Below, piece after piece: positions 1-6,565 of a DNA stretch of 8,351 bases. Origin of the DNA: an uncultured Opitutia bacterium (GTDB taxonomy: Bacteria > Verrucomicrobiota > Verrucomicrobiia > Opitutales > UBA953); contig CALNBE010000133.1 in assembly GCA_937874455.1 (NCBI GenBank), positions 1 through 8,351 of the forward strand, read 5' to 3'. Both the position numbers and the translations under genes were made by a program. The notes beneath the pieces are model-generated. The model was not told the origin of the DNA and searched no databases. It worked only from the letters and a program-made list of their open reading frames with translations. The stretch's first letter is position 1, and every line of letters starts with the position of its first letter.

Positions 1-231
1 CATGCGCAGATTGCACAGGCCGCCGAATTTTTCCGCCGTGCCGAAGTCAATGCAGATTGCTTTTGCGTGGCCGATGTGCAGGTAGCCGTTTGGCTCCGGG
101 GGAAAACGCGTGATGATTGCCGAGTGTTTTCCACTGGCCAGATCCTCGTTGATGATCTGCCGGATGAAATGCTGGTGGAGCGGCGTCGGAGCCTCGTTGG
201 CGGGGGGATTTTGCGTTGCGTCGTTGGCCAT
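1..231 (-). CDS. glnS: Glutaminyl-tRNA synthetase, N-terminal 77 residues (runs off left edge)
   Basis: This class I aminoacyl-tRNA synthetase joins glutamine to tRNA-Gln in the cytoplasm. Only the N-terminus is present: the frame is open from the ATG at 231 to position 1. Seen in the sequence: a poorly ordered 20-residue start, then FIRQIINEDLASGKH (22-36) and RFPPEPNGYLHIGHAKAI (42-59), which contains the class I HIGH motif at 52-55. The PPEPNGYLHIGHAK block is diagnostic of the GlnRS subgroup and differs from the GluRS form (PSPTG). The last visible residues, CNLRM, fit the family's NLRxDDTNP strand. The gene lies 73 bases downstream of pyrF on the same strand, so it may be co-transcribed. 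No Shine-Dalgarno sequence is seen before the ATG. A GlnRS here together with a GluRS at 6566-7936 suggests direct charging of tRNA-Gln. KMSKS and the anticodon-binding domain lie outside the window, so intactness cannot be judged. Confidence 0.95.
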   Translation of the reverse strand, partial: MANDATQNPPANEAPTPLHQHFIRQIINEDLASGKHSAIITRFPPEPNGYLHIGHAKAICIDFGTAEKFGGLCNLRM

Positions 232-304
232 GGAATAATGCGAAAGTTTTTGAAGCGGAAAAAGGTAGCACCTGGGAAAACTTCTTCGAGCGAAATTTCC
301 TCCG

Positions 305-997
305 CTACCGCTCGCCGATTTCCGCGCGAATCGCCCGACAGGCGGCCACGGGATCCGTCGCTTTCAAAATCGGTCGGCCGACCACGATGTGCGAGGCACC
401 CAGCCGGGCCGCCTCCGCCGGGGTCAGCGTGCGGTTTTGGTCGTCTGCCGCCGCTCCCGCAGCGCGAATTCCGGGCGTCACCAGCGCGGGGGCCGCGCCC
501 AGTTCCTTCCGCAGCACCGGCAGTTCCAGCGGCGAGCACACCAATCCGTTCAGACCGGAATCCACCGCCAGTTTCGCCAGCAGGGAAACTTGCTCTGCCG
601 GAGGCCGGGCGATGCCGATGCCCGCCAGTTGTCCGGCATCCATCGAGGTCAAAACCGTCACGCCCAGCACCGTCGCCTCCGGCAAATTTTCCTTCGCCGC
701 TTCCGCTGCCCTTTGCATCATCGCCGCGCCGCCCAGCGTGTGGATGGTCAGCAGCGAGCAGGGCCGACCGCGCAGGCTCTTGATGGCCGAGGCCACGGTG
801 TTCGGGATGTCGTGTAGCTTGAGATCAAGGAAGACTTGAAAGCCCAAATCGGCGAAGACGTTCACAATATCCGGACCGTGTCGGGTAAACAATTGCAGGC
901 CCAGTTTCACCCAGCGCAATTCCCCCCGCAACGGGCGGACCAATGCCAGGGCGTCATCCTGCGTTTCCACATCCAAGGCCAGTATGAGTTGTGTCAT
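305..997 (-). CDS. pyrF: Orotidine 5'-phosphate decarboxylase
   Basis: This enzyme converts OMP to UMP with loss of CO2, the last step of de novo pyrimidine synthesis, in the cytoplasm. The protein is 230 residues, normal for bacterial class I enzymes. The TIM barrel opens with LILALDV (4-10). Visible active-site residues are D9, K31 (WVKLG) and the DxKxxD motif D58-K60-D63 in FLDLKLHDIPNT; their spacing equals that of the well-studied Bacillus subtilis enzyme shifted by two. Phosphate and base contacts are expected at TPGIR (174-178), DQNR (186-189) and VVGRPI (205-210). I chose the ATG at 997 because the family begins directly before the first strand. A GTG at 1078, forming GTGA with the lpxI stop, would add 27 residues with no family counterpart. 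The gene is preceded by lpxI with a 77-base gap that holds a repeat, and followed by glnS. No Shine-Dalgarno sequence is seen. Confidence 0.95.
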   Translation of the reverse strand: MTQLILALDVETQDDALALVRPLRGELRWVKLGLQLFTRHGPDIVNVFADLGFQVFLDLKLHDIPNTVASAIKSLRGRPCSLLTIHTLGGAAMMQRAAEAAKENLPEATVLGVTVLTSMDAGQLAGIGIARPPAEQVSLLAKLAVDSGLNGLVCSPLELPVLRKELGAAPALVTPGIRAAGAAADDQNRTLTPAEAARLGASHIVVGRPILKATDPVAACRAIRAEIGER

Positions 998-1042
998 GCC
1001 CGCGCTTTCTAGCACAACCAGCGCCGAATCGAAGGAGAAAAA

Positions 1043-1078
1043 CAGCGGCAGCGGCACTCCGGCGCGGAGGAAAATCAC
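1043..1078 (-). repeat. 36-bp spacer repeat, copy A (inverted relative to copy B at 6527-6562)
   Basis: Read on the minus strand from 1078, this begins GTGATTTTCCTCCGCGC, identical over 17 bases to the plus strand from 6527. By hand alignment 29 of 36 bases match in all. The copy sits at the lpxI stop codon and extends into the lpxI-pyrF spacer. It contains a small hairpin, CTCCG-CGC-CGGAG. Whether it is a genome-wide intergenic repeat cannot be seen from one window. Confidence 0.55.
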
Positions 1079-1926
1079 ATCGCGTAGCCGTAAAGCACGA
1101 TGCCCAGTTCCTTTGCCCGTTGGATGACCTTTTCCCGCTCCAGCACCAAGACATTTCCCGCCTCCAGTGCCGCGCGGCGGATGCCGCCGACCACCATGCT
1201 TTCCAAAGTCCGCAGTCCGAAACAGGGCACGTCAAAGCGGTAATCCTGCCGGGGTTTGACGGTTTTCACATACAGTGGGTCGCGCGATTCGATTTGCGCG
1301 CAGCGCTCCAGCATTTTGTCCGTGCCCTCAAAAGCCTCGACCGCGATGGTCGTCCCGCCGCTCACCACCACGCCCTGCCCAATATCGAGCCGAGCCATTT
1401 CCTTGGCGATGCGGATGCCGTAGGCCAGAGTGTCGCTCTCAATGCCGCTGCGCCAGCCAGTCATGCAACCGCTGGTAGCCAACTCACTGTCGAGAAAAGC
1501 CCGAGCATCGAGCTGGGTGACGCCGATTTTTTCCACCTCGCGGGTAATGGTGCCAAAAATCGTCTCTGCATTTTTTTCCTTCATCGCGGCCAGCAGCATC
1601 ACCGCCTTCAGATCGGGAGTCAGCCCCTTGAAAAGTCGGCGCGGCGTGATCTGACCGACGGAAATGGCGTAGCCGACGCCAAAACGCTGCAGCGCGTCCA
1701 GCATGTGCCCGAGCTGGCCGACCTTGATCCAGACGCGCTCGTTTTCGGCAAAAGTCGCCGCCAGTTCCTCCGAGGTCTCGCCCTCGAAGGCCACCAGACG
1801 CAAAGGGACACCTGCGGCGCGAAAACGCTCGATGGTCATTTCAGGATAACGCCCCTTCCCCGCCAGCACCGCCACCGAACGGGTGCTGTCGTAGTCCGCC
1901 GGGAGAAACCGCGAGAGCGCCGTCAT
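1075..1926 (-). CDS. lpxI: UDP-2,3-diacylglucosamine pyrophosphatase, LpxI type
   Basis: LpxI hydrolyses UDP-2,3-diacylglucosamine to lipid X and UMP, the fourth step of lipid A synthesis, at the inner face of the cytoplasmic membrane. It replaces the unrelated LpxH in many bacteria. The protein is 283 residues, the family's usual length. Visible family blocks are the N-terminal SVAVLAGKGRYPE (17-29), VGQLGHML (69-76), SVGQITPRRLFKGL (89-102), the C-terminal-domain core RLDIGQGVVVSGGTTIAVE (179-197) with EGTDKML (200-206), and KPRQDYRFDVPCFGLRT (224-240). The core closely matches the Caulobacter LpxI pattern DIGQG...AVEA.EGTD as I recall it. No transmembrane helix is evident. The ATG overlaps the speA stop as ATGA, indicating translational coupling, and a GGAGGA lies 10 bases upstream, the best ribosome site in the window. 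Its presence implies an outer membrane with lipid A or a lipid A-like glycolipid. Confidence 0.93.
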   Translation of the reverse strand: MTALSRFLPADYDSTRSVAVLAGKGRYPEMTIERFRAAGVPLRLVAFEGETSEELAATFAENERVWIKVGQLGHMLDALQRFGVGYAISVGQITPRRLFKGLTPDLKAVMLLAAMKEKNAETIFGTITREVEKIGVTQLDARAFLDSELATSGCMTGWRSGIESDTLAYGIRIAKEMARLDIGQGVVVSGGTTIAVEAFEGTDKMLERCAQIESRDPLYVKTVKPRQDYRFDVPCFGLRTLESMVVGGIRRAALEAGNVLVLEREKVIQRAKELGIVLYGYAM

Positions 1927-3902
1927 GCGCCCTTTTTCCTCCGCGCTTTTCCGGGTTTCTTGCGAAAGTCGAGATAGGTTTTCGCCGTCATCAGCTTCTC
2001 ATACATTTCCAACATCGCCACGCCTTCGCGCGGACGCACCTCGTCATTTTTCGTGGCCCGGTCGATTTGCTTTTTCAGCATCCGGCACAGGTCGTCGGCA
2101 TTGTATTGGATCATGCCGAGAATACGGTCAGTGGAGGAACCGTTGATCGTTTCCTCGATGTAAAATCCGTCCTCCTCGTCGTCCTCCAAAAAAACGTGCA
2201 CCTCGCCGACTCGGCCAAACAGATTGTGCAGGTCGCCCATGATGTCCTGGTAGGCACCGACGAGAAAGGCGCCGAGGTAATAGGGTTTCCCCGGTTGCAG
2301 CGGATGCAGGTCCAGGGTGGTTTTGATGTCCTCGAAGTCGATGAAGGCGGAAATTTTCCCGTCGCTGTCACAAGTAATGTCCACCAGCGTCGCGGGCACC
2401 GAGGGCTTTTCGTTCAGCCGATGAATGGGGGCGATGGGAAAAAGCTGGTCCAGCGCCCAATGGTCGAGCAACGACTGAAAAACCGAGAAATTGCAGACGT
2501 ATTGCTCCGCCAGCAGCTTGTCCAAATCGCCCAGCTCGTCGGGGATGTCGCCGCCCGCGGGCAACCGGGCTTGGATGTCGCGGCAGATCTGCCAAAAAAG
2601 CCGGTCCACTTCCGCGCGCTCCTCCAGACGCAGATAGCCGAGGTTGAACAGCGAGTGCGCCTCCTCTTTTTTTTGCTTCGCGTCGTGAAAGCGTTCCAGC
2701 GGCTCGTAGCGGTCGGCATTCTGCAAAATGTCCTCCAGCTCGCGCAGGGTCGGATTGCGTTTCCCGGTCAGCGGCACGGGCTCGCCGGTGTCGCGCACGA
2801 TCCGGTCCACCACTTCAAAGATCAGCATGGAATGCGGGGCTACCAGCGCCCGTCCGCTTTCGGAGGTGATGTCCGGCACGGCCACTCCGGTCTGTTCGCA
2901 GACGGTTTTGATGTTCGACACCACGTCGCGCGCGTAAACCTCCATGCTGTAATTCATGGAGCTTTCGTAATTGCTCCGGCTGCCGTCGTAGTCGATACCC
3001 AAACCGCCGCCCACATCGAGGATTCCCATGGGAAATCCCAGGCGAACGAGTTCGCAGTAAAACCGCGTCGCCTCGATCACCGCCTTTTTGATGGTGCTGA
3101 TGTTGGGGACCTGGGAGCCGATGTGGAAATGCACCAGCCGTAGTGCCTCGGTCATGCGGGCGCGCTTGATTTTTTTTACCGCAACCATGATTTCGCTCGC
3201 GGTCAGGCCGAATTTCGCGTCCTCGCCGGTGGACTCGGCCCATTTTCCTTCGCCGGTGGTGGTGAGTTTCACCCGCAGGCCGATGTGCGGCTCCACGCCC
3301 ATTTCCTTTGCCAGGCGGATGGTGGCGTCCAGTTCGGAGAGTTGTTCAATGACGATCACCGTCTGCTTGCCCAGTCGCCGCCCCATCAGCGCGAGGCGGA
3401 TGTAGTCGTCGTCCTTGTAGCCGTTGCAAACCAGCAGCGCCTTTTTGTTTTCCAGCAGGGCCAGGGCGATGAGCAGCTCGGGTTTGCTGCCCGCCTCCAG
3501 ACCGAAATCATATTTTTCCCCCGCGTCCAAAATTTCCTCCACCACCTCGCGGAGCTGGTTCACTTTGGTGGGGAAAACCCCGCGGTAGCGGCCCTCGTAA
3601 TTTTCGTCGCGAATCGCGGCGCGGAATGCCTCGTTCAGGCGAATCACCCGCTGGCGGAGCAAATCCTGCACCCGGATGGTGAACGGCGGCCGCACGCCCA
3701 TTTGCTCCGCCTCCTTCACAATGTCGAGCAGCCGGATGCTGCGCTGGTCACCCAGCGGGTGCACACAGAGCGCGCCGCCCGCATCCACAGTGAAATGGTC
3801 CGCGCCCCAACGACGGAAACCGTAGTAATCTTCCGCCTCCTTGGGCGACCATGTTGGATTCGAAGCGTTTTTGCTCACGGCAGAATGGATAAGGTGGTTC
3901 AA
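1923..3902 (-). CDS. speA: Biosynthetic arginine decarboxylase (PLP-dependent, SpeA family)
   Basis: SpeA decarboxylates arginine to agmatine, the entry to putrescine and spermidine synthesis. It is a cytoplasmic PLP enzyme of the alanine-racemase fold. The 659 residues match the family. Seen: PTKVNQ (111-116) with the PLP lysine K113; GLEAGSKPELL (134-144); CNGYKD (159-164); HFHIGSQ (258-264); the phosphate loop DVGGGLGIDYDGS (296-308); SESGR (347-351); and DITCDSDG (508-515), whose C511 matches the catalytic cysteine of the partner subunit. LVGAYQDIMGDLHNLFG (547-563) is also characteristic. The tail is lysine/arginine-rich (KKPGKARRKKGA). The start is uncertain: a TTG at 3902 gives 659 residues and overlaps an upstream ORF's stop, while a GTG at 3878 (MSKNASNP...) gives 651 residues and looks equally good. 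Neither has a Shine-Dalgarno sequence. The last base pairs overlap lpxI (ATGA). Confidence 0.96.
   Translation of the reverse strand: MNHLIHSAVSKNASNPTWSPKEAEDYYGFRRWGADHFTVDAGGALCVHPLGDQRSIRLLDIVKEAEQMGVRPPFTIRVQDLLRQRVIRLNEAFRAAIRDENYEGRYRGVFPTKVNQLREVVEEILDAGEKYDFGLEAGSKPELLIALALLENKKALLVCNGYKDDDYIRLALMGRRLGKQTVIVIEQLSELDATIRLAKEMGVEPHIGLRVKLTTTGEGKWAESTGEDAKFGLTASEIMVAVKKIKRARMTEALRLVHFHIGSQVPNISTIKKAVIEATRFYCELVRLGFPMGILDVGGGLGIDYDGSRSNYESSMNYSMEVYARDVVSNIKTVCEQTGVAVPDITSESGRALVAPHSMLIFEVVDRIVRDTGEPVPLTGKRNPTLRELEDILQNADRYEPLERFHDAKQKKEEAHSLFNLGYLRLEERAEVDRLFWQICRDIQARLPAGGDIPDELGDLDKLLAEQYVCNFSVFQSLLDHWALDQLFPIAPIHRLNEKPSVPATLVDITCDSDGKISAFIDFEDIKTTLDLHPLQPGKPYYLGAFLVGAYQDIMGDLHNLFGRVGEVHVFLEDDEEDGFYIEETINGSSTDRILGMIQYNADDLCRMLKKQIDRATKNDEVRPREGVAMLEMYEKLMTAKTYLDFRKKPGKARRKKGA
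1937..1942 (-). promoter_or_regulatory. Shine-Dalgarno sequence of lpxI
   Basis: GGAGGA on the minus strand, 10 bases before the lpxI ATG and inside the last codons of speA. It supports the ATG at 1926 and matters because most other starts here have no such site. Confidence 0.7.
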
Positions 3903-3934
3903 TGTTGAAAAAGCACGGACTTCGTAAAGCGCAT
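3899..3934 (-). CDS. Possible 11-codon leader ORF upstream of speA
   Basis: ATG CGC ... CAT TGA encodes MRFTKSVLFQH. A GAGGA sequence lies 3 bases before the ATG, rather close but otherwise a good ribosome site. The TGA overlaps the TTG start of speA as TTGA, so ribosomes finishing the leader would sit on the speA start, which itself has no Shine-Dalgarno sequence. The peptide shows no obvious run of regulatory codons (one Arg, one Lys). It may be a translational-coupling leader or chance. Confidence 0.35.
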   Translation of the reverse strand: MRFTKSVLFQH

Positions 3935-3948
3935 TTTCCTCGTCCCGG

Positions 3949-3986
3949 AAAAGAGAAACGAGGCCAGGGGGTAATCTGGCCTCGTT
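3949..3986 (-). terminator. Intrinsic terminator (or attenuator) between pckG and speA
   Basis: A perfect 11-bp stem, AACGAGGCCAG with CTGGCCTCGTT (arms 3957-3967 and 3976-3986), encloses an 8-base loop. On the minus strand it is followed by TTTCTCTTTT, partly within the stem. It starts 41 bases after the pckG stop, so it should end the pckG transcript. Only about 7 bases separate its tail from the ribosome site of the speA leader ORF, so it may also lie in the speA 5' untranslated region. Confidence 0.8.
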
Positions 3987-4026
3987 CTAATTTCTGGGGA
4001 TTTTTCCTGTATGTTTGTCTCGGATT

Positions 4027-5847
4027 CTAGAAGCGAGCGATAAGTAACTCGCGTTCGAATATCATCTCTTTTGGCAGATGATCGAAGAGCGTCAAGAACA
4101 GTTCTTCATGTTGCAGCGTTTGGTTGCGCAACTGGAGCCGGTCGAAGTCCATCACGGCGTCCCATTTTTCCTTTGGGAAATCCATGCCGCGCCAGTCGAT
4201 GTCCTGGTAGCGCGGCATCCAGCCGAGCGGTGTTTCCCTTGCGTAGGCCTGCCCGCGGGCGCGTTCCACGATCCAGCGCAGCACACGCATGTTTTCGCTG
4301 AAGCCGGGCCACATGAACTTCCCCTCGGCGTTTTTGCGAAACCAGTTCACGTGAAAAATCTTCGGGGCGTAGCGCAGCTTCTTCACCATTTTGATGTGGT
4401 GGCGGAAATAGTCGCCCATGTGATAACCGCAAAACGGCAGCATCGCCATCGGGTCACGGCGCAATGTGCCGACTTTTCCCTCCGCCGCCGCAGTCTGCTC
4501 GCTGCTCAGCGTCGCCCCAAGGTAAACCCCGTGCGTCCAGTTGAAGGCTTGGTAAACCAGCGGGGTGTCACTCATGCGCCGCCCGCCGTAAACAATCGCC
4601 GCGATCGGCACGCCCTCGGGCTTTTCCCAATCGGGGTCAAGACTCGGGCAATTGGCGGTGGGCGCGGTGAAGCGCGAATTGGGGTGCGCGGCCTGGCGTC
4701 CGCAGTCCGGCGTCCAGTCCTGCCCGTGCCAGTCGATGAGGTGCGCGGGCGGTTGATCCGTCATGCCCTCCCACCACACGTCACCGTCGTCGGTCAGGGC
4801 GACGTTGGTGAAGATGCTGTCCTTCGCGCAGGAAATCATCGCGTTGGGGTTGGTCTTCATCGAAGTGCCGGGGGCGACGCCGAAAAAGCCCGACTCGGGA
4901 TTGATCGCCCGGAGTTTTCCCTCCGCGTCCGGTCGCAGCCACGCGATGTCGTCGCCGACACAGGTAACTTTCCAACCTTCCATTTCCTTTGGCGGAATGA
5001 GCATCGCAAAATTGGTTTTGCCGCAAGCGCTGGGGAACGCGGCGGTGACGTAGCTTTTCTCCCCGTCGGGCGATTCCACGCCGAGGATCAGCATGTGCTC
5101 GGCGAGCCAGCCTTGGTCGTGCGCCATGCACGAGGCAATGCGTAGCGCGAGACACTTTTTCCCCAACAGAGCATTGCCGCCGTAGCCAGAGCCATAGGAG
5201 ACGATCGACCTTTCCTCCGGGAAATGGACGATGAAGGTGTTGTTCGGATCGCAGGGCCAGTGCGTGTCCTGTTCCCCCGGCGCCAGCGGCTGGCCGACCG
5301 AGTGCAGGCAGGGAACGAAAAACGTGTGCTCGCCCATCACATCCAGCACCGGCTGCCCAACGCGCGCCATGATGCGCATGTTCACCACCACGTAAGGCGA
5401 ATCAGTAATCTCCACGCCGTATTGGGCCAACGGCGAGCCCAGCGGCCCCATGCAAAACGGGATCACATACATTGTGCGACCGCGCATGCAGCCAGCAAAA
5501 AGGCTCTTCAAACGGTGCCGCATCGTGCGCGGATCCTCCCAGTTGTTGGTCGGTCCGGCGTTGTCCTTGGAGAGTGAGCAAATGAAGGTGCTCTTTTCCA
5601 CCCGCGCCACGTCGCGCGGATCGGAGCGGAAGAGATAGCTGTTGGGACGCTTCTCGGGATTAAGGCGGATGCACATGCCTTTTTCCGTCATTTCCGCAAA
5701 GAGGCGATCGGCCTCGGCTTGCGAGCCGTCGCACCAGTAAACCTGGTCGGGCTGGCACAGCTCCGTCATCTTCCTCACCCACTTCAGAAGCGGTTTGTGG
5801 GCGGTTTTCGGGGAGTTGGCAACAGGGGTATCAATTGGAGTTTTCAT
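4027..5847 (-). CDS. pckG: Phosphoenolpyruvate carboxykinase (GTP)
   Basis: PckG interconverts oxaloacetate + GTP and phosphoenolpyruvate + GDP + CO2, the first committed step of gluconeogenesis, in the cytoplasm. It has 606 residues, typical of the GTP class. In this numbering: FRSDPRDVARVE (73-84) for substrate; YGSGYGGNALLGKKC (218-232) with the metal lysine; GWLAEHMLILG (246-256) with metal ligand H251; the kinase P-loop PSACGKTN (272-279), whose cysteine is a hallmark of the GTP class; VGDDIAWLRPD (297-307); RRMSDTPLVYQAFNW (423-437); and FHVNWFRKNAEGKFMWPGF (498-516), with three guanine-stacking phenylalanines F503, F511 and F516 spaced as in the vertebrate enzyme. The ATG at 5847 is preferred; an adjacent GTG at 5850 would add one residue. 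No Shine-Dalgarno sequence is seen. A terminator upstream (5942-5972) and one downstream suggest its own transcript. A weak TTGATT at 5879-5884 is the only -35-like sequence, with no convincing -10. Confidence 0.97.
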   Translation of the reverse strand: MKTPIDTPVANSPKTAHKPLLKWVRKMTELCQPDQVYWCDGSQAEADRLFAEMTEKGMCIRLNPEKRPNSYLFRSDPRDVARVEKSTFICSLSKDNAGPTNNWEDPRTMRHRLKSLFAGCMRGRTMYVIPFCMGPLGSPLAQYGVEITDSPYVVVNMRIMARVGQPVLDVMGEHTFFVPCLHSVGQPLAPGEQDTHWPCDPNNTFIVHFPEERSIVSYGSGYGGNALLGKKCLALRIASCMAHDQGWLAEHMLILGVESPDGEKSYVTAAFPSACGKTNFAMLIPPKEMEGWKVTCVGDDIAWLRPDAEGKLRAINPESGFFGVAPGTSMKTNPNAMISCAKDSIFTNVALTDDGDVWWEGMTDQPPAHLIDWHGQDWTPDCGRQAAHPNSRFTAPTANCPSLDPDWEKPEGVPIAAIVYGGRRMSDTPLVYQAFNWTHGVYLGATLSSEQTAAAEGKVGTLRRDPMAMLPFCGYHMGDYFRHHIKMVKKLRYAPKIFHVNWFRKNAEGKFMWPGFSENMRVLRWIVERARGQAYARETPLGWMPRYQDIDWRGMDFPKEKWDAVMDFDRLQLRNQTLQHEELFLTLFDHLPKEMIFERELLIARF

Positions 5848-5941
5848 CACTATTAAGGCTAGATGACGGATTTGTTTTAATCAACCCCAATTCCCCCCGC
5901 GATCGGACGGCGGCGAAGCGCAAAGGAAAATTTCCGCCGAC

Positions 5942-5972
5942 AAAAAAACCGCTGCGAGAAGCAACGGCTTTT
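5942..5972 (-). terminator. Intrinsic terminator after the gltX - 174-residue protein unit
   Basis: On the minus strand AAAAGCCGTTGC pairs with GCAGCGGTTTTT (12 bp, two G-U pairs) around the loop TTCTC, ending in a run of seven T (5948-5942). It lies 12 bases beyond the stop of the 174-codon gene and separates that unit from pckG. Confidence 0.75.
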
Positions 5973-5984
5973 CAGGAAAAGCGT

Positions 5985-6509
5985 TCAGGCTTGGGCTGCG
6001 GGCGGTGGCGGGGCCGCGCCGAGTTGCGCCGCCAAATCGGTTTTCTCCACACCCTTGGGCGCGAGGTTGACCGAGGCCACCCGGATGCTCGCGCCCTTCT
6101 TGGTAAAGTTGAGGGTGAAGTCACAGACCAATTGCCGGGCCTCGGGGTAAAGCTCCTGCTTGCGCGCGGTCATCGTCGCGACCAGCTCGTCCACCTGCTC
6201 CGCGCTCGCGCCGGGCAGTCCGAGCAGTTTCTTTTTCGCCCCCTCCAAAGCCGCCTCGCCCTCGATGATCGCGTTCCAAAGCAAAATGGCCACATTCAGC
6301 GCGCCGCGCAACGCGGTGTGATTGTTTCCGGCCTGCTCCGTGATCGGCTTGGCGAAAACCACAATTGCGTCCGAGATGTTGAATCCCTCCGGCCCGCTGG
6401 AACTCAACGGCACATTGGCGGGAACGTTGCGGAAAATCGCTTTTTCTGCCGCGGTCTTCGGCTTGCCAAAGGCACCACGGGTGCGACGACGGTTGCGGGG
6501 ATTGGACAT
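5985..6509 (-). CDS. Conserved-looking hypothetical protein, 174 residues
   Basis: I do not recognise this family. The start is an ATG at 6509, 56 bases after the gltX stop. The first 24 residues are strongly basic (NPRNRRRTRGAFGKPK), suggesting a disordered or nucleic-acid-contacting end. Residues 41-60 (EGFNISDAIVVFAKPITEQA) and 63-90 (NHTALRGALNVAILLWNAIIEGEAALEG) look like a short strand and a long, mostly non-polar helix. Residues 102-130 form a charged helix ending QELYPEARQLVCDF. Residues 131-155 could be beta strands (FTLNFTKKGASIRVASVNLAP). The tail is Ala/Pro-rich (GAAPPPPAAQA). There is one cysteine (C129), no signal peptide and no clear transmembrane segment. It shares a strand and probably a transcript with gltX, and a terminator follows at once. 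It is probably a real cytosolic protein, since its codons are GC-rich in third position like its neighbours and it is bounded by regulatory structure. No function is proposed. Confidence 0.8.
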   Translation of the reverse strand: MSNPRNRRRTRGAFGKPKTAAEKAIFRNVPANVPLSSSGPEGFNISDAIVVFAKPITEQAGNNHTALRGALNVAILLWNAIIEGEAALEGAKKKLLGLPGASAEQVDELVATMTARKQELYPEARQLVCDFTLNFTKKGASIRVASVNLAPKGVEKTDLAAQLGAAPPPPAAQA

Positions 6510-6526
6510 AGGTAAGCTGGCAGAAA

Positions 6527-6562
6527 GTGATTTTCCTCCGCGCGGGCAAGCCGATTCCCCTG
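6527..6562 (+). repeat. 36-bp spacer repeat, copy B
   Basis: This copy lies wholly inside the 56-base spacer between the gltX stop and the 174-residue gene. It is oriented opposite to copy A (1043-1078). The first 17 bases are identical, then 12 of the next 19. It includes the palindrome CCGCGCGG. Translated from its first base, both copies give VIFLRAGxPxPL, although I do not think either is coding. Confidence 0.55.
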
Positions 6563-6565
6563 CGC

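Noticed and set aside
232..304. Small hairpin AGGT-gct-ACCT followed by T residues on the minus strand between pyrF and glnS
   Set aside because: A 4-bp stem is too weak to call a terminator.
998..1078. 27-residue N-terminal extension of pyrF from GTG 1078, overlapping the lpxI stop as GTGA
   Set aside because: OMP decarboxylases start just before the LALD strand, no ribosome site precedes the GTG, and the extension is explained by the repeat.
67..1977. Long plus-strand open frames (67-783, 216-839, 389-817, 991-1977) opposite glnS, pyrF and lpxI
   Set aside because: They are antisense to genes with clear family motifs, give low-complexity Arg/Pro/His-rich products, and follow from GC-rich third positions.
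2067..5145. Plus-strand open frames 2067-3143, 3285-3908 and 4078-5145 opposite speA and pckG
   Set aside because: They mirror strongly conserved enzymes on the other strand and show no domain of their own.
5908..5939. CGGCGG/CCGCCG inverted repeat with a 20-base loop upstream of pckG
   Set aside because: The stem is short, the loop is long and the bases are low-complexity GC; not enough to call a regulatory structure.
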